This document shows, one piece after another, positions 49,228 through 62,799 of a DNA stretch of 64,000 bases. A program made the position numbers and the translations under genes. The notes beneath the pieces are model-generated. The model did not search any database and was not told the DNA's origin. It saw nothing but the letters and a program-made list of their open reading frames with translations. This stretch comes from Elephas maximus indicus (taxonomy: Eukaryota > Chordata > Mammalia > Proboscidea > Elephantidae), in assembly GCF_024166365.1 (NCBI RefSeq), contig NC_064826.1:60343001-60407000 (forward strand), written 5' to 3'. Each line of letters begins with the position of its first letter. Position 1 is the first letter of the stretch.

Positions 49228-49446
49228 GGAGCCCTGGTGGAGCAATGCTTAAGCGCTGGGCTGCTAACCAAAGGTTGCCAAAAAGGTTGGCAGTTTGAAC
49301 CCATCTGGCCACTCTCCAGGAGAAAAGACCTGTTGATTTGCTCCCATAAAAATTACAGTCTAGGAAATCCTATAGGGCAGCTCTACTGTGTTACTTTGGG
49401 TTGCTATGAGTAGAAAATTGACTGTACAGCACCTAACAACAACAAC
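49228..49446 (+). mobile_element. SINE variant with target duplication
   Basis: Sense copy aggagccctggtggagcaat to gtacagcacctaacaacaac. atccttattaaaaag before and atccttgtaaaaag after it. It lies in the CLDN12 5' UTR intron. Confidence 0.88.
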
Positions 49447-50599
49447 ATCCTTGTAAAAAGTAGAAAAGAAACATAATTTCTTGTGCTTCAAAGACAACTG
49501 CACAATGTTTCCTGAGCCCTCCCTCTTCTTGCACTATAATTATGAAAAGGATCTAAAAAATTCATTAAATGTTGATAATTTATTTCCAAGACAGTAAAGT
49601 GATTTTTATCCTTATTTCTCCTATTTTCTCAAATCACAGTGAGAGTTAATCTTTTCTTCTGTATCTGACATATAAATAATGCATGAATTTAAGAATAAAC
49701 TTCCTTTTTTAAGCTTATGACCTATATTTTTTGGCATAACATTTTATTGGTTTTGGATGATTGCTAATTTCTTTTAATTCCATGTGAATTCAAATTGAGT
49801 TTCTAGAGAAACTATATTAATTTTTCCTATTTCTTTAGACCCACAGAGTCTCTACTTTGCATTCAGATGTGCATATATTCCTTCTAAGTTGATTAAAGTT
49901 ATTTAGATTATCATATATCTCAAAGGGTAAGTACATCTTTTGACTATATCTTATTTCCCTTCTTTCTGCCACCATATATCATCCAGTAATGACATGTTTT
50001 TCCTCTTGGCCAAAAAAGTAAAGGTATAGGACAGCTTTTCCTTGTGAGTACAATGATTGATGACTTAAAAACCCAAATTGTAGGTAGAGGAGACTTCTAG
50101 TGTTACCATCCAGAATTAACTTAGCTGCTGTTAGACATGCATTCTCGTATAGCTGTTCCTCAGAATTGTCCTTGATAACATACCTAGCCATTCCTAAAGC
50201 TCTTAACCACTATTCCTGATCCACACTTCTTTGAACTCTAATTCAAAACCATAGAAGCGATAGCTTTTTGAAAATATTTTTATTTAAAATGATAACTCTG
50301 ATAGCCTTTAATTGTGTACCAAATTTTATCCATCTGAAATTTTATTCTCTGAAAGTCACTGTGGAACAGATAGTGAAATGACAAATGTAAAGTGGTTGGT
50401 CATTCGATTTGGTCAGTAACTACTCCAAAGACAGTGTTCTGTCATTACTGTTATATGACTGTAATTATCTGTGGTTGTTTACTCACAGTCAAGAAGAAAA
50501 GCATGTTCCTAGCTAAAGGAAGTAAATAAGTCTACTTACTAACTTATTACAGAAGCTTATATTTCTGACCACATTCTGGTTTACAAAAGGCCTTATTAT

Positions 50600-50730
50600 T
50601 CATGATCTTACAGATACCTCGTGGGTCATTTTACATATGAGAATTTTGAGGTTCAGAGGAGATAGGTGACTTGCTCAGTTTGTAATTGGTAGGTAATGAC
50701 TGGCATTTGGGCCTTTGTCCTCCTGGGCCA
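50600..50730 (+). mobile_element. MIR fragment
   Basis: cattttacatatgagaattt tgaggttcagaggag then gacttgctcagtttgtaatt follow the MIR core. Confidence 0.6.
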
Positions 50731-51004
50731 CAATACCAAGCTGTCTCCCAGATGAAAACAGCAAGCCTGCACATCTGTACATATGTTCCAGCTCTAAGCT
50801 GTCACCCGGGTAGTGTTCATGAGAGATCATCAGATTTGTTAAAATGTGTTCCATGATCCCTAATACAGGTTTTTCATAATGGCAAAAAAAAGTGTTATTT
50901 TTTCCCACTGATATTTAAAAATGAAAATGTAAATATGAATATAATGAACTGACTAACTTTGATAAATAAGGTTTAATTTGATATATTAAAAAAAATATTA
51001 ACCA

Positions 51005-51044
51005 TTATTAATTAAAAAAATTTTTTTTTTTTTTTTATTAATAA
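51005..51044. repeat. A/T-rich hairpin
   Basis: TTATTAAT at 51005-51012 and ATTAATAA at 51037-51044 are perfect inverted repeats around A7 and T16. Confidence 0.75.
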
Positions 51045-51681
51045 AGAGGAGTGTATCCAATATATAATGTTCCTATTAAATTGAAATCGATTGACTTCCT
51101 AACCAGCATTGAAGTTCAGCCAGGGTTGCCAAATGTAGATACGTATTTCTAGAAGCATAATCCGTGTGTAAGTGCCTGGGAATAGCCTCGTCTTCCCTAA
51201 TTTGGTGTTTCTGTGGGAAGAAAATGAACTTTGTTTTAAAAAATGGGAGAGACATTTGGCCAACAAGGAGCAGAACACAGGGGTCTAGAAGAACACAGGA
51301 TGGGATGAGTTGTCCTGAATAAACTGAATGCATCTGATACTGGAGCAATTTGTAACTTTCTATATCCTGACGAGACTCATATGGACCCTTCATTTGTTTC
51401 TTCATTCATTCATATAATTCATTCAGCAAGTAATTGGGTGCCTTCTGTGTGCCAATATTGAACACAGCAAACAAAACAGAACGATCTCTGTCCTTCAGGA
51501 ATTCACAGTCTGGTGGAAAAGATAAATATTGCACAAGGGATTATAAGCAAGATCACTGTCACCAAAGGTAGCAGTGCAACTAACAAGTGTAAAGGTGCAA
51601 CCAGAGCATAAAACCAGGGGCAGAGGAAGAGGTTTAGGGCTGGCCCCCTGGAAAGGATTGTTTAAGCTGAAATTAGATAGA

Positions 51682-51779
51682 TGAGTAGGTACTAGCCAAG
51701 CAAAGAATGGGATGAGATTAAGAAAGCTCTTGAGTAGGTACTAGCCAAGCAAAGAATGGGATGAGATTAAGAAAGCTCT
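51682..51779. repeat. Perfect 49-bp tandem duplication
   Basis: 51682-51730 and 51731-51779 are identical base for base. A 34-bp orphan SINE tail (aagtcagaatcgactcagtg) follows at once. Confidence 0.95.
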
Positions 51780-51815
51780 AAGTCAGAATCGACTCAGTGG
51801 CAGTGGGCTTGGTCG
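51780..51815 (+). mobile_element. Orphan AfroSINE 3' end
   Basis: agtcagaatcgactcagtgg cagtgggcttggtc matches the SINE tail; no head or body is present. Confidence 0.75.
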
Positions 51816-52172
51816 GATTTGGAAGAAGGAAGAAAATAGCATGAGGGAAAGCCCTTAACCAAATAAGAAAGTGGCGCATTTGGGGAGTTAAAAGCAAGAT
51901 GGCTATGTAGACTAGATGGTGTAAGCTATGGGAAGGATTTCAGACTTTAGAGATAATTATAAGGGCAGTGGGAAGCCATTGATTGGGAAGAAGTGGAGTG
52001 ACATGATTAAGTTTGCATTTGAAAAAATCATTCTGAACTCTCTTTTTACTCTCTCGGTATGAACAAATCCTAACCGGGAAGTCAACATTATCTCCCAGCT
52101 TTTAATCAATAAATATATTCCTCTCCTGCCTATTCCTATAAAAACTTATTTTATCCCTCCAGTGGGTTATAC

Positions 52173-52335
52173 GGAAACCCCAGTGGTGTAGTGGCTACGT
52201 GCTATGGCTGCTAGCCAAAAGGTCGGCAGTTTGAATACACCAGGTGCTCCTTAGAAAACCTGGGGGGCATAGTCCTGTAGGGTCACTATGAGTTGGAATC
52301 AACTCAAAGGCAGTGGGTTTGGTTTTGGTTTTATG
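52173..52335 (+). mobile_element. AfroSINE-type SINE
   Basis: ggaaaccccagtggtgtagt to gcagtgggtttggttttggt; ggttata on both sides may be the target duplication. Confidence 0.9.
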
Positions 52336-52339
52336 GTTA

Positions 52340-54709
52340 TATGACTTAAAAAATCATAGGCATGTCGAATCAAGAGCAGGCCATAAGAAGTAAAGTACCC
52401 AAAGGAAGTTACAAGGAGCTAGGACGTTAATTCCATCACCAATGTTGAATTTTAGTAAAAGATCAAGGTTAATAGTATTTTCCCTCTGAAAAAAATGCTG
52501 TAGTATCTTACTGATCCCATGTAGACAGGACTTCAGTCAGTCCCTGTATTTGACCCAAGAACGCTTCAGGAAAAGCAGATTCGGAGGCCGATGGAATACT
52601 TGTACTGATCTTGATGTGGGATAGATGTAAACACACTTAATATTCAAATAAATATTGGCCTATCTTTAATATTAATCAGTTCATTAATATTGTTTGATAG
52701 CCTGTAGGCTAAGTATTATAGGAATTTATTAGTAATGAAGTTTTTCATTCTAACCTGGTTTCTTGTACCTTTTGCATCATTGGAATCAGTGGCACAGGCA
52801 TGCTTGATTGGAGAAATCTCAGTGAAGGTGGTACTCCAAGTATTTGTTCCCTCCCTCTGAAAGCACGGATTGTGATTGAGTTAGGACTCTTTGTGGGTTA
52901 TCTGAAGGAGTTCTGAAGCTTTGAAAGAAACGGGGAGCCTTTTTCTCATGCCTTTACAACTTTGATCAAATCATCATTCTCCTTTGTTGCTCAGTCTCAA
53001 CCTAACCCTGAACAATACATGTGTGTGAACAGGTGCCTCATTGGTTCACTTAATACCTAACAATAATCATTTGATGTGTAGTAATCATACAACTGATGTA
53101 CCACCATCATTTTTAGTTTGTATGAAACACTAATATGAGATTTCTAACATTATTTCCCTTAGTATGACTGTTAACAGATTGGGGAGCAGTATGTGTATCT
53201 TGGTGATCTCGCTGCCCCTCCAGGGTCTAACAGAAGGTCTCACATGTTTTATTACTTGAAGTAGACATCTCTTGAAATAATGGGTGCTTTGTAATAACCA
53301 CTTCCTTGTCTGTATGACCAGTGGCCCACCCTTGTGAGTTATTGTGGTCTTGGGACAGGGCCCAGTAGTCATTTATTCAATAGATGTTTCTAATGTCGGA
53401 CACTATGCAAGTTGCTCACAGGTAGTGGGGTTGACAGACAGGTAGATGAGCAAAAACCAAGAAGGAGCTGAATTCTTGAGCTTGGCATTATTAGTAGCCT
53501 TTCCCAGTGTAAACATCCTTGTACCTGTACCAGAGTTTCCATTGCTGGGCCAAAGTGTTTGGTTGCTAAATTAAGCAAGACTGTCTTTTCCTAAGTTGCA
53601 AGAAAAAAACTAGGATAGGACAATAATTTCTTTGTTTAAAGAGTTTTTCATCCATAAAATGTTTTTAAACCTTTTCTTCAACTATTGCTACTTCCGGTAA
53701 TACCTATAGAAGATAATAGGATAAACAAGCAGTAAGCTAATACTATTGGAGAAACTTAGAACTAACCATGCTTAACTTAACTTTTTTTTAAGTGGTCACT
53801 TGTGCTTAAACTCTGATTTTTATATTGTACACTTAAAACAGAGCTGTATATTTTCTGCTAGTAAAATTATTCCTAGTGCTTATAGTTGGATTAAATATAC
53901 CATGTAATATTGTTTTCTAAAGGACATCATGCCCTGCCCTCCAAATGCGTTAGAAAATCACATCCTGACACAGTCTCCTAGAGCCTTTTTGTCATGGTCT
54001 TTTTCTCTGACCCTTGAACTCCTGGGAGCGCTACTCTACCATCTCAATAGATAATATTTGACTCTGCAAAGGATGACAGATTCCCTAAACACCAATGTAC
54101 TGTATCCAGAAATAAAAATATTCTCAACCTGACCCCTCTGTGCTCTGGGCAAAAAAAGTAAATGTACTACCTCATGTTCTTCTGCCTTGTAGGAGGCAGG
54201 ATGGAAGACAGAAAAAAAGAGTGTTGTTTTGTGAGTGAATTTCCCTTGAAGAAATTAAAGCTGAGTAAGATATTGGTTTTTATAATTTTTCATATATAGA
54301 AAACACAACCATTTAATTTGGCATGAAAGACAAACCTAGGCACAGCTTTTTTTTCCTCCTCATAATACCGTTAGTAGAGATACCATCTTCACTTAAAAAA
54401 TCTGTTCATTCATCTTATAAGCAGCAATAATACAATAACCAACAAGTGCTATAGATTTCCCTAAAATGTACTGAAGCAACCTTGAATCGGCCAGGAAGTA
54501 GCTGAGTAGAATAATTTCAGGAACCCTTGTTGTTCCCATCTTTTCACAGACTCATTGGAGATGAGCCCGTTTACGTTTTATAATTTTTCCAGCACACACA
54601 GTATTCTGGAATGAGATCAGTTTTGCTTTTTCTTACTTAACTATCATTCAACAGATGTTCATTGAAGTCCAGTGTGCCAAGCACTGGGCTGGTCACTGAA
54701 TGCTAAGAA
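52340..54709 (+). other. CLDN12 5' UTR intron, second part
   Basis: Unclassified sequence; I see no convincing further UTR exon, though short non-coding exons cannot be excluded. Confidence 0.45.
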
Positions 54710-54935
54710 AGTAGTTAATCCTTGCATAGCACTTAGTATGTGCCAGAAGTATTTTGAATACTTTACATTAATTCATTGAATTCTTAGAACAACTCTGTGA
54801 GATAGGTGCTGTTATTTTCTTATCCTACAGGTGAGGAAAATCAGTCACAGAGAGTTTGCATAGCTGGCTGAGGGTCACTCAGCTAGTAAGTGAGAAAGTG
54901 AGGATTGGAACCCAAGCCATTTGGCTCAGTCTGCT
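54710..54935 (+). mobile_element. MIR
   Basis: tagcacttagtatgtgccag, ttcttagaacaactctgtga, gataggtgctgttattttct, gagggtcactcagctagtaa: near complete. Confidence 0.78.
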
Positions 54936-55453
54936 GTCCTCTAGTGCTTCTTGCCCCCTACCTTTGTCTTTTATGAGCCATCTTCACTTGTGCGTGCTAG
55001 TCTCATTTTACATTTGCATGAGCGTTTGAATTTTTGTTGTTTGTGGCTAGCTGATGATTGATAAGTACTCTGACTCCTGCTATATATTTGAGTGCCTGAT
55101 ACATAGAAGAACTTATGTGTGTGTTGAGTGAATGATTATTGACAACCAAGAGAATTTTAGATGTCATGTTAAGAGAATTTGAACTTATTTTGATTATTCC
55201 TCCGATAAGATGTGCAGAATAAAAAGCTAAAGGCTTTGTTGCTACATGACCCAGTCAGTGATAGCACCGAGGCTCTGAGGTGACACTCACATGTATTTAT
55301 GTACATTTATATTGGGCATCGAGAGGAAACAAGGGACACAATGCCCTCTTGGCATTGATATTACATCACGAGTTCTGTTAATAGGTAACATGCCTCCCTG
55401 CTGTGCTTTCCGGTTGTCCCCTCATGATTTGTCCTCTTGTGTGTTACCCCCAG

Positions 55454-56221
<768 letters not shown>

Positions 56222-57292
56222 TGGGAAAAGAGCTAATTGTTAAAGAAAACTCTTTTTGTAGCCTCACATGCCCCTTGTGTACCACCCACCGGAAGGAGCT
56301 TTTTTTGACCTATGTACATTTTCTTTTGTTCCTGACCAGTCAATGAAGCCAAATTTGTATGTCTTGGTAGAATGAAGTGCTGCTAGTTTTTATGAAAAGA
56401 ACATTATTGTAAGTGTGAATCATTCCTTTTCTCTTGCTTCTTACACTGGAAGGATTTTTAATCTCTGTATTGATATTTGATCAATTATTTAAGTGAAAAA
56501 GATCTGGGTTTCAATTGAGGTGATTTAGAATAACATGGTAAAGTAAAAATGGCCAGGAGAAACTATTGTATGCAATCCTTATGAACATTTCAGAGTATGT
56601 AGTGTTCTTTTTCTGTGCCTAAAACTGGGAGATGGGAGGGGGAAGCAATTTCAAATACAAGATACTTCTTTTAGGTAAGGGTTATATTTTAACAGTAGTC
56701 AGTCTGACAGTTTTTGTTTTACTGCTTTTGTGGGACTAATTACATTGAATAGGCTTAGGTATTTTGAATATTACTTTCTTTTGTGAGTTCCTTATCTTCT
56801 ACCTCATGTCAGTGTTTAAAGTGCATTTGAAGTGCTATTAGAATGAGCCTAACATTTCCAATATCTATTGGTTATGGATAATATTTAACATAATTAAAAA
56901 ATTGCTGATTCTATACATTTTTTTATTGGACTTAAAATGTGCCATGTGATGGGTTGGTGCCTCCTCTGAAGCAGAAAAAAACTTTCTTCCAGGTACAGTC
57001 CACAAAGTGGTATTCGTGTCCATATGTAATTTCTTAGTAGGTAAGACAAAGAAAGGGGCCCTCATGGTTTGTTCTCTTATAGACATAGTGGTAGGAAAGA
57101 ACAGAGTCTGTTCTTCAGTGACGATGACATCAGAGATGCACACTGGTGACTGCTTTTTGAGTGATGGGTGAAGTAACCTATGACTGTACCATGACCACAT
57201 TCACACTTGATTCAATTCCTGCCACTGCTACTGATTATTTCCTCAAGCATATATCTGTGCCCAGTACTTCTGTAGGTGTTATAGAGGATCCA

Positions 57293-57492
57293 AAGAGCCT
57301 AGTGGCACACTGGTTAAGCACTTCGCTGCTAACTGAAAGATCAGTGGTTTGAACCCACCAGCATCTACGTGGGAGAAAAGATCTGGTGATCTCCTGTAAA
57401 GATTACTGCCTAGGAAACCCTATGGGGCAGTTCTGCTCTGTCCTATATGGTTACTATGAGTTGGAATTGATTTGATGGCACAGACCAGCAAC
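57293..57492 (+). mobile_element. AfroSINE in the CLDN12 3' UTR
   Basis: Sense copy aagagcctagtggcacactg to tgatggcacagaccagcaac. atagaggatcca at 57281-57292 and atagagaatcca at 57493-57504 are the target duplication with one mismatch. Confidence 0.92.
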
Positions 57493-58959
57493 ATAGAGAA
57501 TCCATGAAAACTGTGAGATCTGGTCCCATCCACTAAGAAACTTTAATATAGAAGATCAAACTGTTATCTGACAATTAGGAAACAGTCTGACTTCACCGGA
57601 CAGCTAGCCTTAACTTCTCAATCCTCGATGCAGTAATACATTTCAACCAGAGACATGGCTTTCTGGCAGGCAGGTTTATCACGTACCACCAGCAACATCC
57701 TAGACCCTAGAAATTCAGTTTACTTCAATTCATTGAATCCTTAGAACACCTACCTTAGCCTAGATTCTGTAATAACACTATTAGATCCATAAGAATGGGC
57801 AAAAGTGAGAGAGAAATTCTATGGTTCCCTTATCCACCTCTGAAAATACGGTTTATTGAGGAGCGAGAAGTTTTTAAAATCTTCTAATGGGATAACAATA
57901 AGACGAAACTATGTTAACACTACAGTGAAAGTTTAGAAATTCAGGGATACTGGGTCTTTACCTTTATGAATTGGAGGTGTTTATTGGTGTGACTTACTAC
58001 ATATTAGTGTTACGTTTCATAAGGATTTTGTTCTTTTAACCATTACAGATTTTACAAAAAGCTAGTTGCATGGTAAACAGATTATTATGCCTCTTTTGCA
58101 CATCTGAGTATGACTCTAGTACTTGTGGATATATGTAGTGAGCTTTTTTTTTTAAACTCCAACTTTATGTACATAGCAAATAAGTCCAGTTGTATAATTT
58201 TTAAGTATCAAATTAGATACTAGTAGAAAGCATGCGAAGTTATATATTTTTTTTTTTTTAGTTACAGCTTCTGATTCCTTCTAATTCTTCTCAGGTGTAG
58301 CTGAATCTTGATCATTCCGAAACAATGGCAGGTGGAATTTTGAGATGAATATTAATTTTCCCCCTTTGCTAATTTTCAGTCCTCTGTCTCTGAGCTTTTG
58401 TCCAGATGTGTCAGGAATTCCACCACCCCATTGTTAATTGTATAAACAAGCTAAAAATAGATCTAGCCATTAACTAGACAGTTTTTGTCCATGGGATTAT
58501 AAATATAAACATTAAGTTTTTCCTACAAAAATCCTTTGGCTTCAGAATCTGTAGCCTCAAACTAGTATTTATTATGAATTCACTGGGCAAAGGAAACAGC
58601 TGTTTTCCTTTGTCTTTTTTAATATTTCAGAGTTGCTATCAATAGCTGTTCTTCACAGCCATCAAAGGAAAGCAAGTATTTGCAATTCTTTTTAGGCACT
58701 TTGGAGCACTCATCAGGGGGAACATCTTTGTCATTAAATGCCTGTTAACGTTAAAGGCCTTTTATAGAAGCCAGCTTGGAAAACAACCTTAAATGTGATA
58801 CGATGCAGCAGATTTGGCTTATCCAGCCATGGGAGAAAAAAAAAAAAAAAAAAACCCTGATTTTACTTTGGTTTTAAATATACACTATAATGGATAGTAT
58901 GTTTGCTGTAAACTGCAATGTAAAACCTTGATAAAACTGTACTGTACTTCTTGATGTTT

Positions 58960-58965
58960 ATTAAA
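58960..58965 (+). terminator. Possible CLDN12 polyadenylation signal
   Basis: ATTAAA, the commonest variant of the polyadenylation hexamer, followed by T-rich sequence. The L1 insertion begins about 120 bp further on. Confidence 0.4.
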
Positions 58966-59083
58966 AGATGTATTTTTATAAGTTTCCGCTTCTATCATTT
59001 GTCTCAGAGCTTTAAGATGAAATTTTTGAGAAATACGTCTCAAATGTATGTAAATTGAGTCCCATTTAAAGCCCTATAGAATA

Positions 59084-61039
59084 ACTGGATATCCATCGGA
59101 AAAAAAATGAAACAAGACCCATACCTCACTCCACACACAAAAACTAACTCAAAATGGATGAAAGACCTAAATGTAAAATCTAAAACGATAAAGATCATGG
59201 AAGAAAAACTAGGGACAAGGTTAGGAGCCCTAATACATGGCATAAACAGTGTACAAAACATTATTAAGAATGGAGAAGAAAAACTAGATAACTGGGAACT
59301 CCTAAAAATCAAACACCTATGCTCATCCAAAGACTTCACCAAAAGAGTAAAAAGGCTACCTACAGACTGGGAAAAAGTTTTTAGCTATGACATTTCTGAT
59401 CAGCATCTGATCTCTAAAATCTACATGATACTGCAAAAAGACAAATAACCCAATTAAAAAATGAGCAAAAGATATGAATAAACACTTCACTAAAGAAGAC
59501 ATTCAGGTAGCTAACAGATATATGAGGAAATGTTCACGATCATTAGCCATTATAGAAATGCAGATCAAAACTACAATGAGATTTCATCTCACTCCAGCAA
59601 GGCTGGCATTAATCCAAAAAACACAAAATAATAAATGTTGGAGAGACTGTGGAGAGATTGGAACACTTCTACACTGCTGGTGGGAATGTCAAATGGTACA
59701 ACCACTTTGGAAATCGATTTGGCATTTCCTTAAAAAGCTGGAAATAGAACTACCATAGGATCTAGCAATCCCACTCCTTGGAATATATTCTAGAGAAATA
59801 AGAGCCTTTACACGAACAGATATAGGCACACCTATGTTTATTGCAGCACTGTTCACAATAGCAAAAAGATGGAAGCAACCAAGGTGCCCATCAATGGATG
59901 AATGGATAAATAAAGTATGGTATATTCACACAATGGAATACTATGCATCAATAAAGAACAGTGAGGAATCTGTGAAACATTTCATCACATGGAGGAACCT
60001 GGAAGGCATTATGCTGAGTGAAATCAGCTGCAAAAGGACAAATATTGTATAAGACCACTTATAAAAAAAAAATTGAGAAATAGTTTAAACTGAGAAGAAA
60101 ACATTCTTTCATGGTTACAAGAGCGGGGAAGGAGGGCGGGTGGGAGGGGATATTCACTTAGTAGATAAGAACTACTTTAGGTGAAGGGAAAGACAGCACA
60201 CAATACAGGGAAGGTCAGCACAATTGGACTAATCCAAAAGCAAAGTAGTTTCCTGAATAATCTGAATGCTTCGAAGGCCAGCGTAGCAGGGGCAGGGGTC
60301 TGGGGACCATGGTTTCAGGGGACATCTAAGTCAACTGGCATAATAAAATCTATTAACATTCTGCATCCCGCCTTAGAGAGAGGCATCTGGGGTCTTAAAT
60401 GCTACCAAGCGGCCATCTAAGATGCATCAATTGGTCTCAACCCACCTGGATCAAAGGAGAATGAAGAACACCAAGGACAGACACAAGGCAATATGAGCCC
60501 AAGAGACAGAAAGGGCCACATGAGACCAGAAGAACTAGATGGTTCCCAGCTACAACCGATGACTGCCCTGACAGGGAACACAAGAGAGAACCCCTGAGGG
60601 AGCAGGAGAGCAGTGGGTTGCAGATCCCAAATTCTCATAAGACCAGACTTAATGGTCTGACTGAGACTAGAAGGACCCCGGTGGTCATGGCCCCCAGACC
60701 TTCTGTTGGCCCAGGACAGGAACCATTCCCGAAGCCAACTCTTCAGACATGGACTGGACAATGGGTTGGAGAGGGATCCTGGTAAGGAGTGAGCTTCTTG
60801 GATCAGGTGGACACTTGAGACTATGTTGGCATCTTCTCCCTGGAGGGTAGATCAGAGGGTGGAGGGGTTTAGAAGCTGGCGAAATGGACACGAAAAGAGA
60901 GAGTGGAGGGAGAAAGCGGGCTGTCTCATTAGGGGGCGAGCAATTGGGAGTGTGTAGCACGGTGTGTATGGGTTTTTGTGTGAGAGACTGACTTGATTTG
61001 TAAATTCAAAGCACAATAAAAATTATTAAAAAAAAAAAA
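59084..61039 (+). mobile_element. L1 LINE, 5'-truncated, with 16-bp target duplication
   Basis: Sense L1 with the C-terminal ORF2p region in broken frames: DPYLTPHTKTNSKWMKDLNV at 59107, [20 protein letters not shown] at 59483, then the C-X3-C-X7-H-X4-C motif ([18 protein letters not shown]). A 3' UTR with a G-rich tract at 60121-60149 and an A-tail follow. aaagccctatagaata lies at 59068-59083 and again at 61040-61055. Its 3' UTR is a clear relative of the copy at 25.1-26.5 kb. Confidence 0.95.
60134..60149 (+). repeat. G-quadruplex motif in L1 3' UTR
   Basis: Four G-runs (GGGCGGGTGGGAGGGG) with single-base loops, the most stable class of G4 motif. Confidence 0.9.
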
Positions 61040-61055
61040 AAAGCCCTATAGAATA

Positions 61056-62339
61056 GGAATTGGAAAACATGGAATTCTAGAAGCAATAAGACTCTCCAAC
61101 CATTCCTAAGAATGGTTCTAGGAGTTCACTGAACTGTTCTACCATTCTGTAAAGAAACACCAAATGAAGTCAGTGAAGTAAGACTTGCCTCATCAATGGA
61201 GTTTTCCAGTGGTTTGTGATCTTGGCGATCGGGTGTTCTCAAATAGTTAAGTAGGGGGTGCTTCCTTAGTCTTCAAACTTTGAGATTACCAGAAGTTGCC
61301 CTCACAGGAATATCACTTCAAAGTCTGTGAAACTTGGAGTGAACTTTTATTTTTGGATTATGGTCACCTGGGGGTAGTTCTGACATTACACTGAAGCCCA
61401 TGGATCTCTGATAGTGTGTTAGACAACAGAGCCATGTGTTGTACTGGAAGTCAGAGACTGCTTCGGGCTTGACATCTTGAGCTGATTACACAAAGCACCA
61501 TGATCCAGATCTCTCAGTTCTGTTGGTTCACTGAGAGAGCCTAACTGCTAGAGAATCCCTTCATGCTAGCCAGTTGATGAGACTGATTTAACAACCAGAA
61601 ATGAGGACTGCAGATTACTTGCAACCACTATCCAAGACCAGCATTTCAAAATATACTCTGCACGGAGCTTCTTAAAGAAAAAACTGATTTCGGAGATGGG
61701 GTAGAAAAAGTAAAGGATGAGCCCAGAACAACTTGTTCTGCCAGAAAGTAAGGAAATGCTCAAAGAATGATGGGGACATGTCGAATGACATAGGAGCCAG
61801 CTTGAAGGGGCTCCCACCAGCCAAATATGGGACAATTTGAGTATCAAATAATAGTAGTGGATTATAGCCCATTGACTAAAGATCTATATATGCATACTGA
61901 TATAAATAAATGGGGTGAGTGGGGGAAGAAAAGCTTTAGTGGCCCTAGTGACCCGTCTCTGGAGCAAGCAGGCCCCCAGGAAGGCCATCTTCACCTTCAC
62001 CTGCTAACCTGCTTCTGCTTTAAAAGAGCTCAAAATAGCAGTGGATTGTTGGAGCCAGCTCTTATAGGTCTGCCAAGAGTTGATTGTGCACATCTCTTCC
62101 CAGCTTCCCATTCTGTGACATAATGTTGGTAATTTGAAATTGGCCGTGATGGGAGTATTTATGCCACAGAAATTGGCATATGCTACAAATTAGGGCCATT
62201 TATTTATTTCGAGTTGGTTGTTAAACATTTACCTGCACACCATTGGTCAGGAGTGATTAATTTGCTGAGCTTTAGGAGTCTCGGGAAGTGTTGAGAGCTG
62301 TAAAATTTTATCTGTGATTCAAACCTATTCAGAGACTAT
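61056..62339. other. Intergenic, nothing recognised
   Basis: No repeat or exon that I can name. Short frames at 61566-62123 have no domain similarity. Confidence 0.45.
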
Positions 62340-62530
62340 CTGAAATAGCCTCTTAACAGGTTTCCCTATCTCCAGTATTGCTCTATCTTCCTCCCTACTG
62401 CCAACTCAACCTGTACACAGACAACAGAATAATCATAATAAAATGCCATTATGACCTTAATTAAAATTCTTCAGCAGCTAACCATCAGAACAGAATCTAA
62501 GCTCTTGCTTTAAGTCTGAATGAAAGGTTT
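62340..62530 (+). mobile_element. L2 fragment, sense
   Basis: agcctcttaacaggtttccc, cagacaacagaataatcata, aaaattcttcagcagctaac, gaatctaagctcttgcttta follow the L2 ORF2 region. Confidence 0.6.
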
Positions 62531-62799
62531 TGCTCACTAGGACACTGGAGTATGTCCAAGAATGTAGATGGAGGAAAAGCAAATTTTGCCTAGCATATCA
62601 CAGAGATAAAAGCTTTGTCTAGAAGATCTTTCTCATTGTGCTCAAAGCTGGTCAGACTTAGTGATTATTAACGTCAACAATATCTCAATAGACTAATCTG
62701 TAAAGAAGTGTGCAAACTCAACAATAAGTAATGGAGAATATTCCCTTTCAGTGACTGATTGGTCACATTCCTTACTTAAGGAATTTCCATGTCCTGTAT

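Larger units (their letters stand above)
49451..51404 (+). other. CLDN12 5' UTR intron, first part
   Basis: Mostly unclassified AT-rich sequence. A MIR-like stretch (acctcgtgggtcattttaca, gaggttcagaggagataggt, gacttgctcag) lies at 50600-50730, and an A/T hairpin at 51005-51044. Confidence 0.5.
51405..52045 (-). mobile_element. L2 fragment, antisense, holding a 49-bp duplication
   Basis: cattcattcatataattcat, gtgccttctgtgtgccaata, ggaattcacagtctggtgga, gcagtgggaagccattgatt, gtgacatgattaagtttgca: reverse of L2 from its 3' end into ORF2. Confidence 0.65.
56222..58985 (+). other. CLDN12: CLDN12 3' UTR (inferred extent)
   Basis: About 2.7 kb of AT-rich non-coding sequence follows the stop and ends just after an ATTAAA at 58960-58965. 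A long 3' UTR is known for CLDN12. It holds one SINE (57293-57492). The exact 3' end is inferred from the hexamer only. Confidence 0.5.

Noticed and set aside
59474-59758. 94-codon frame downstream of CLDN12
   Set aside because: It is the L1 ORF2p C-terminus within a clear L1 insertion.
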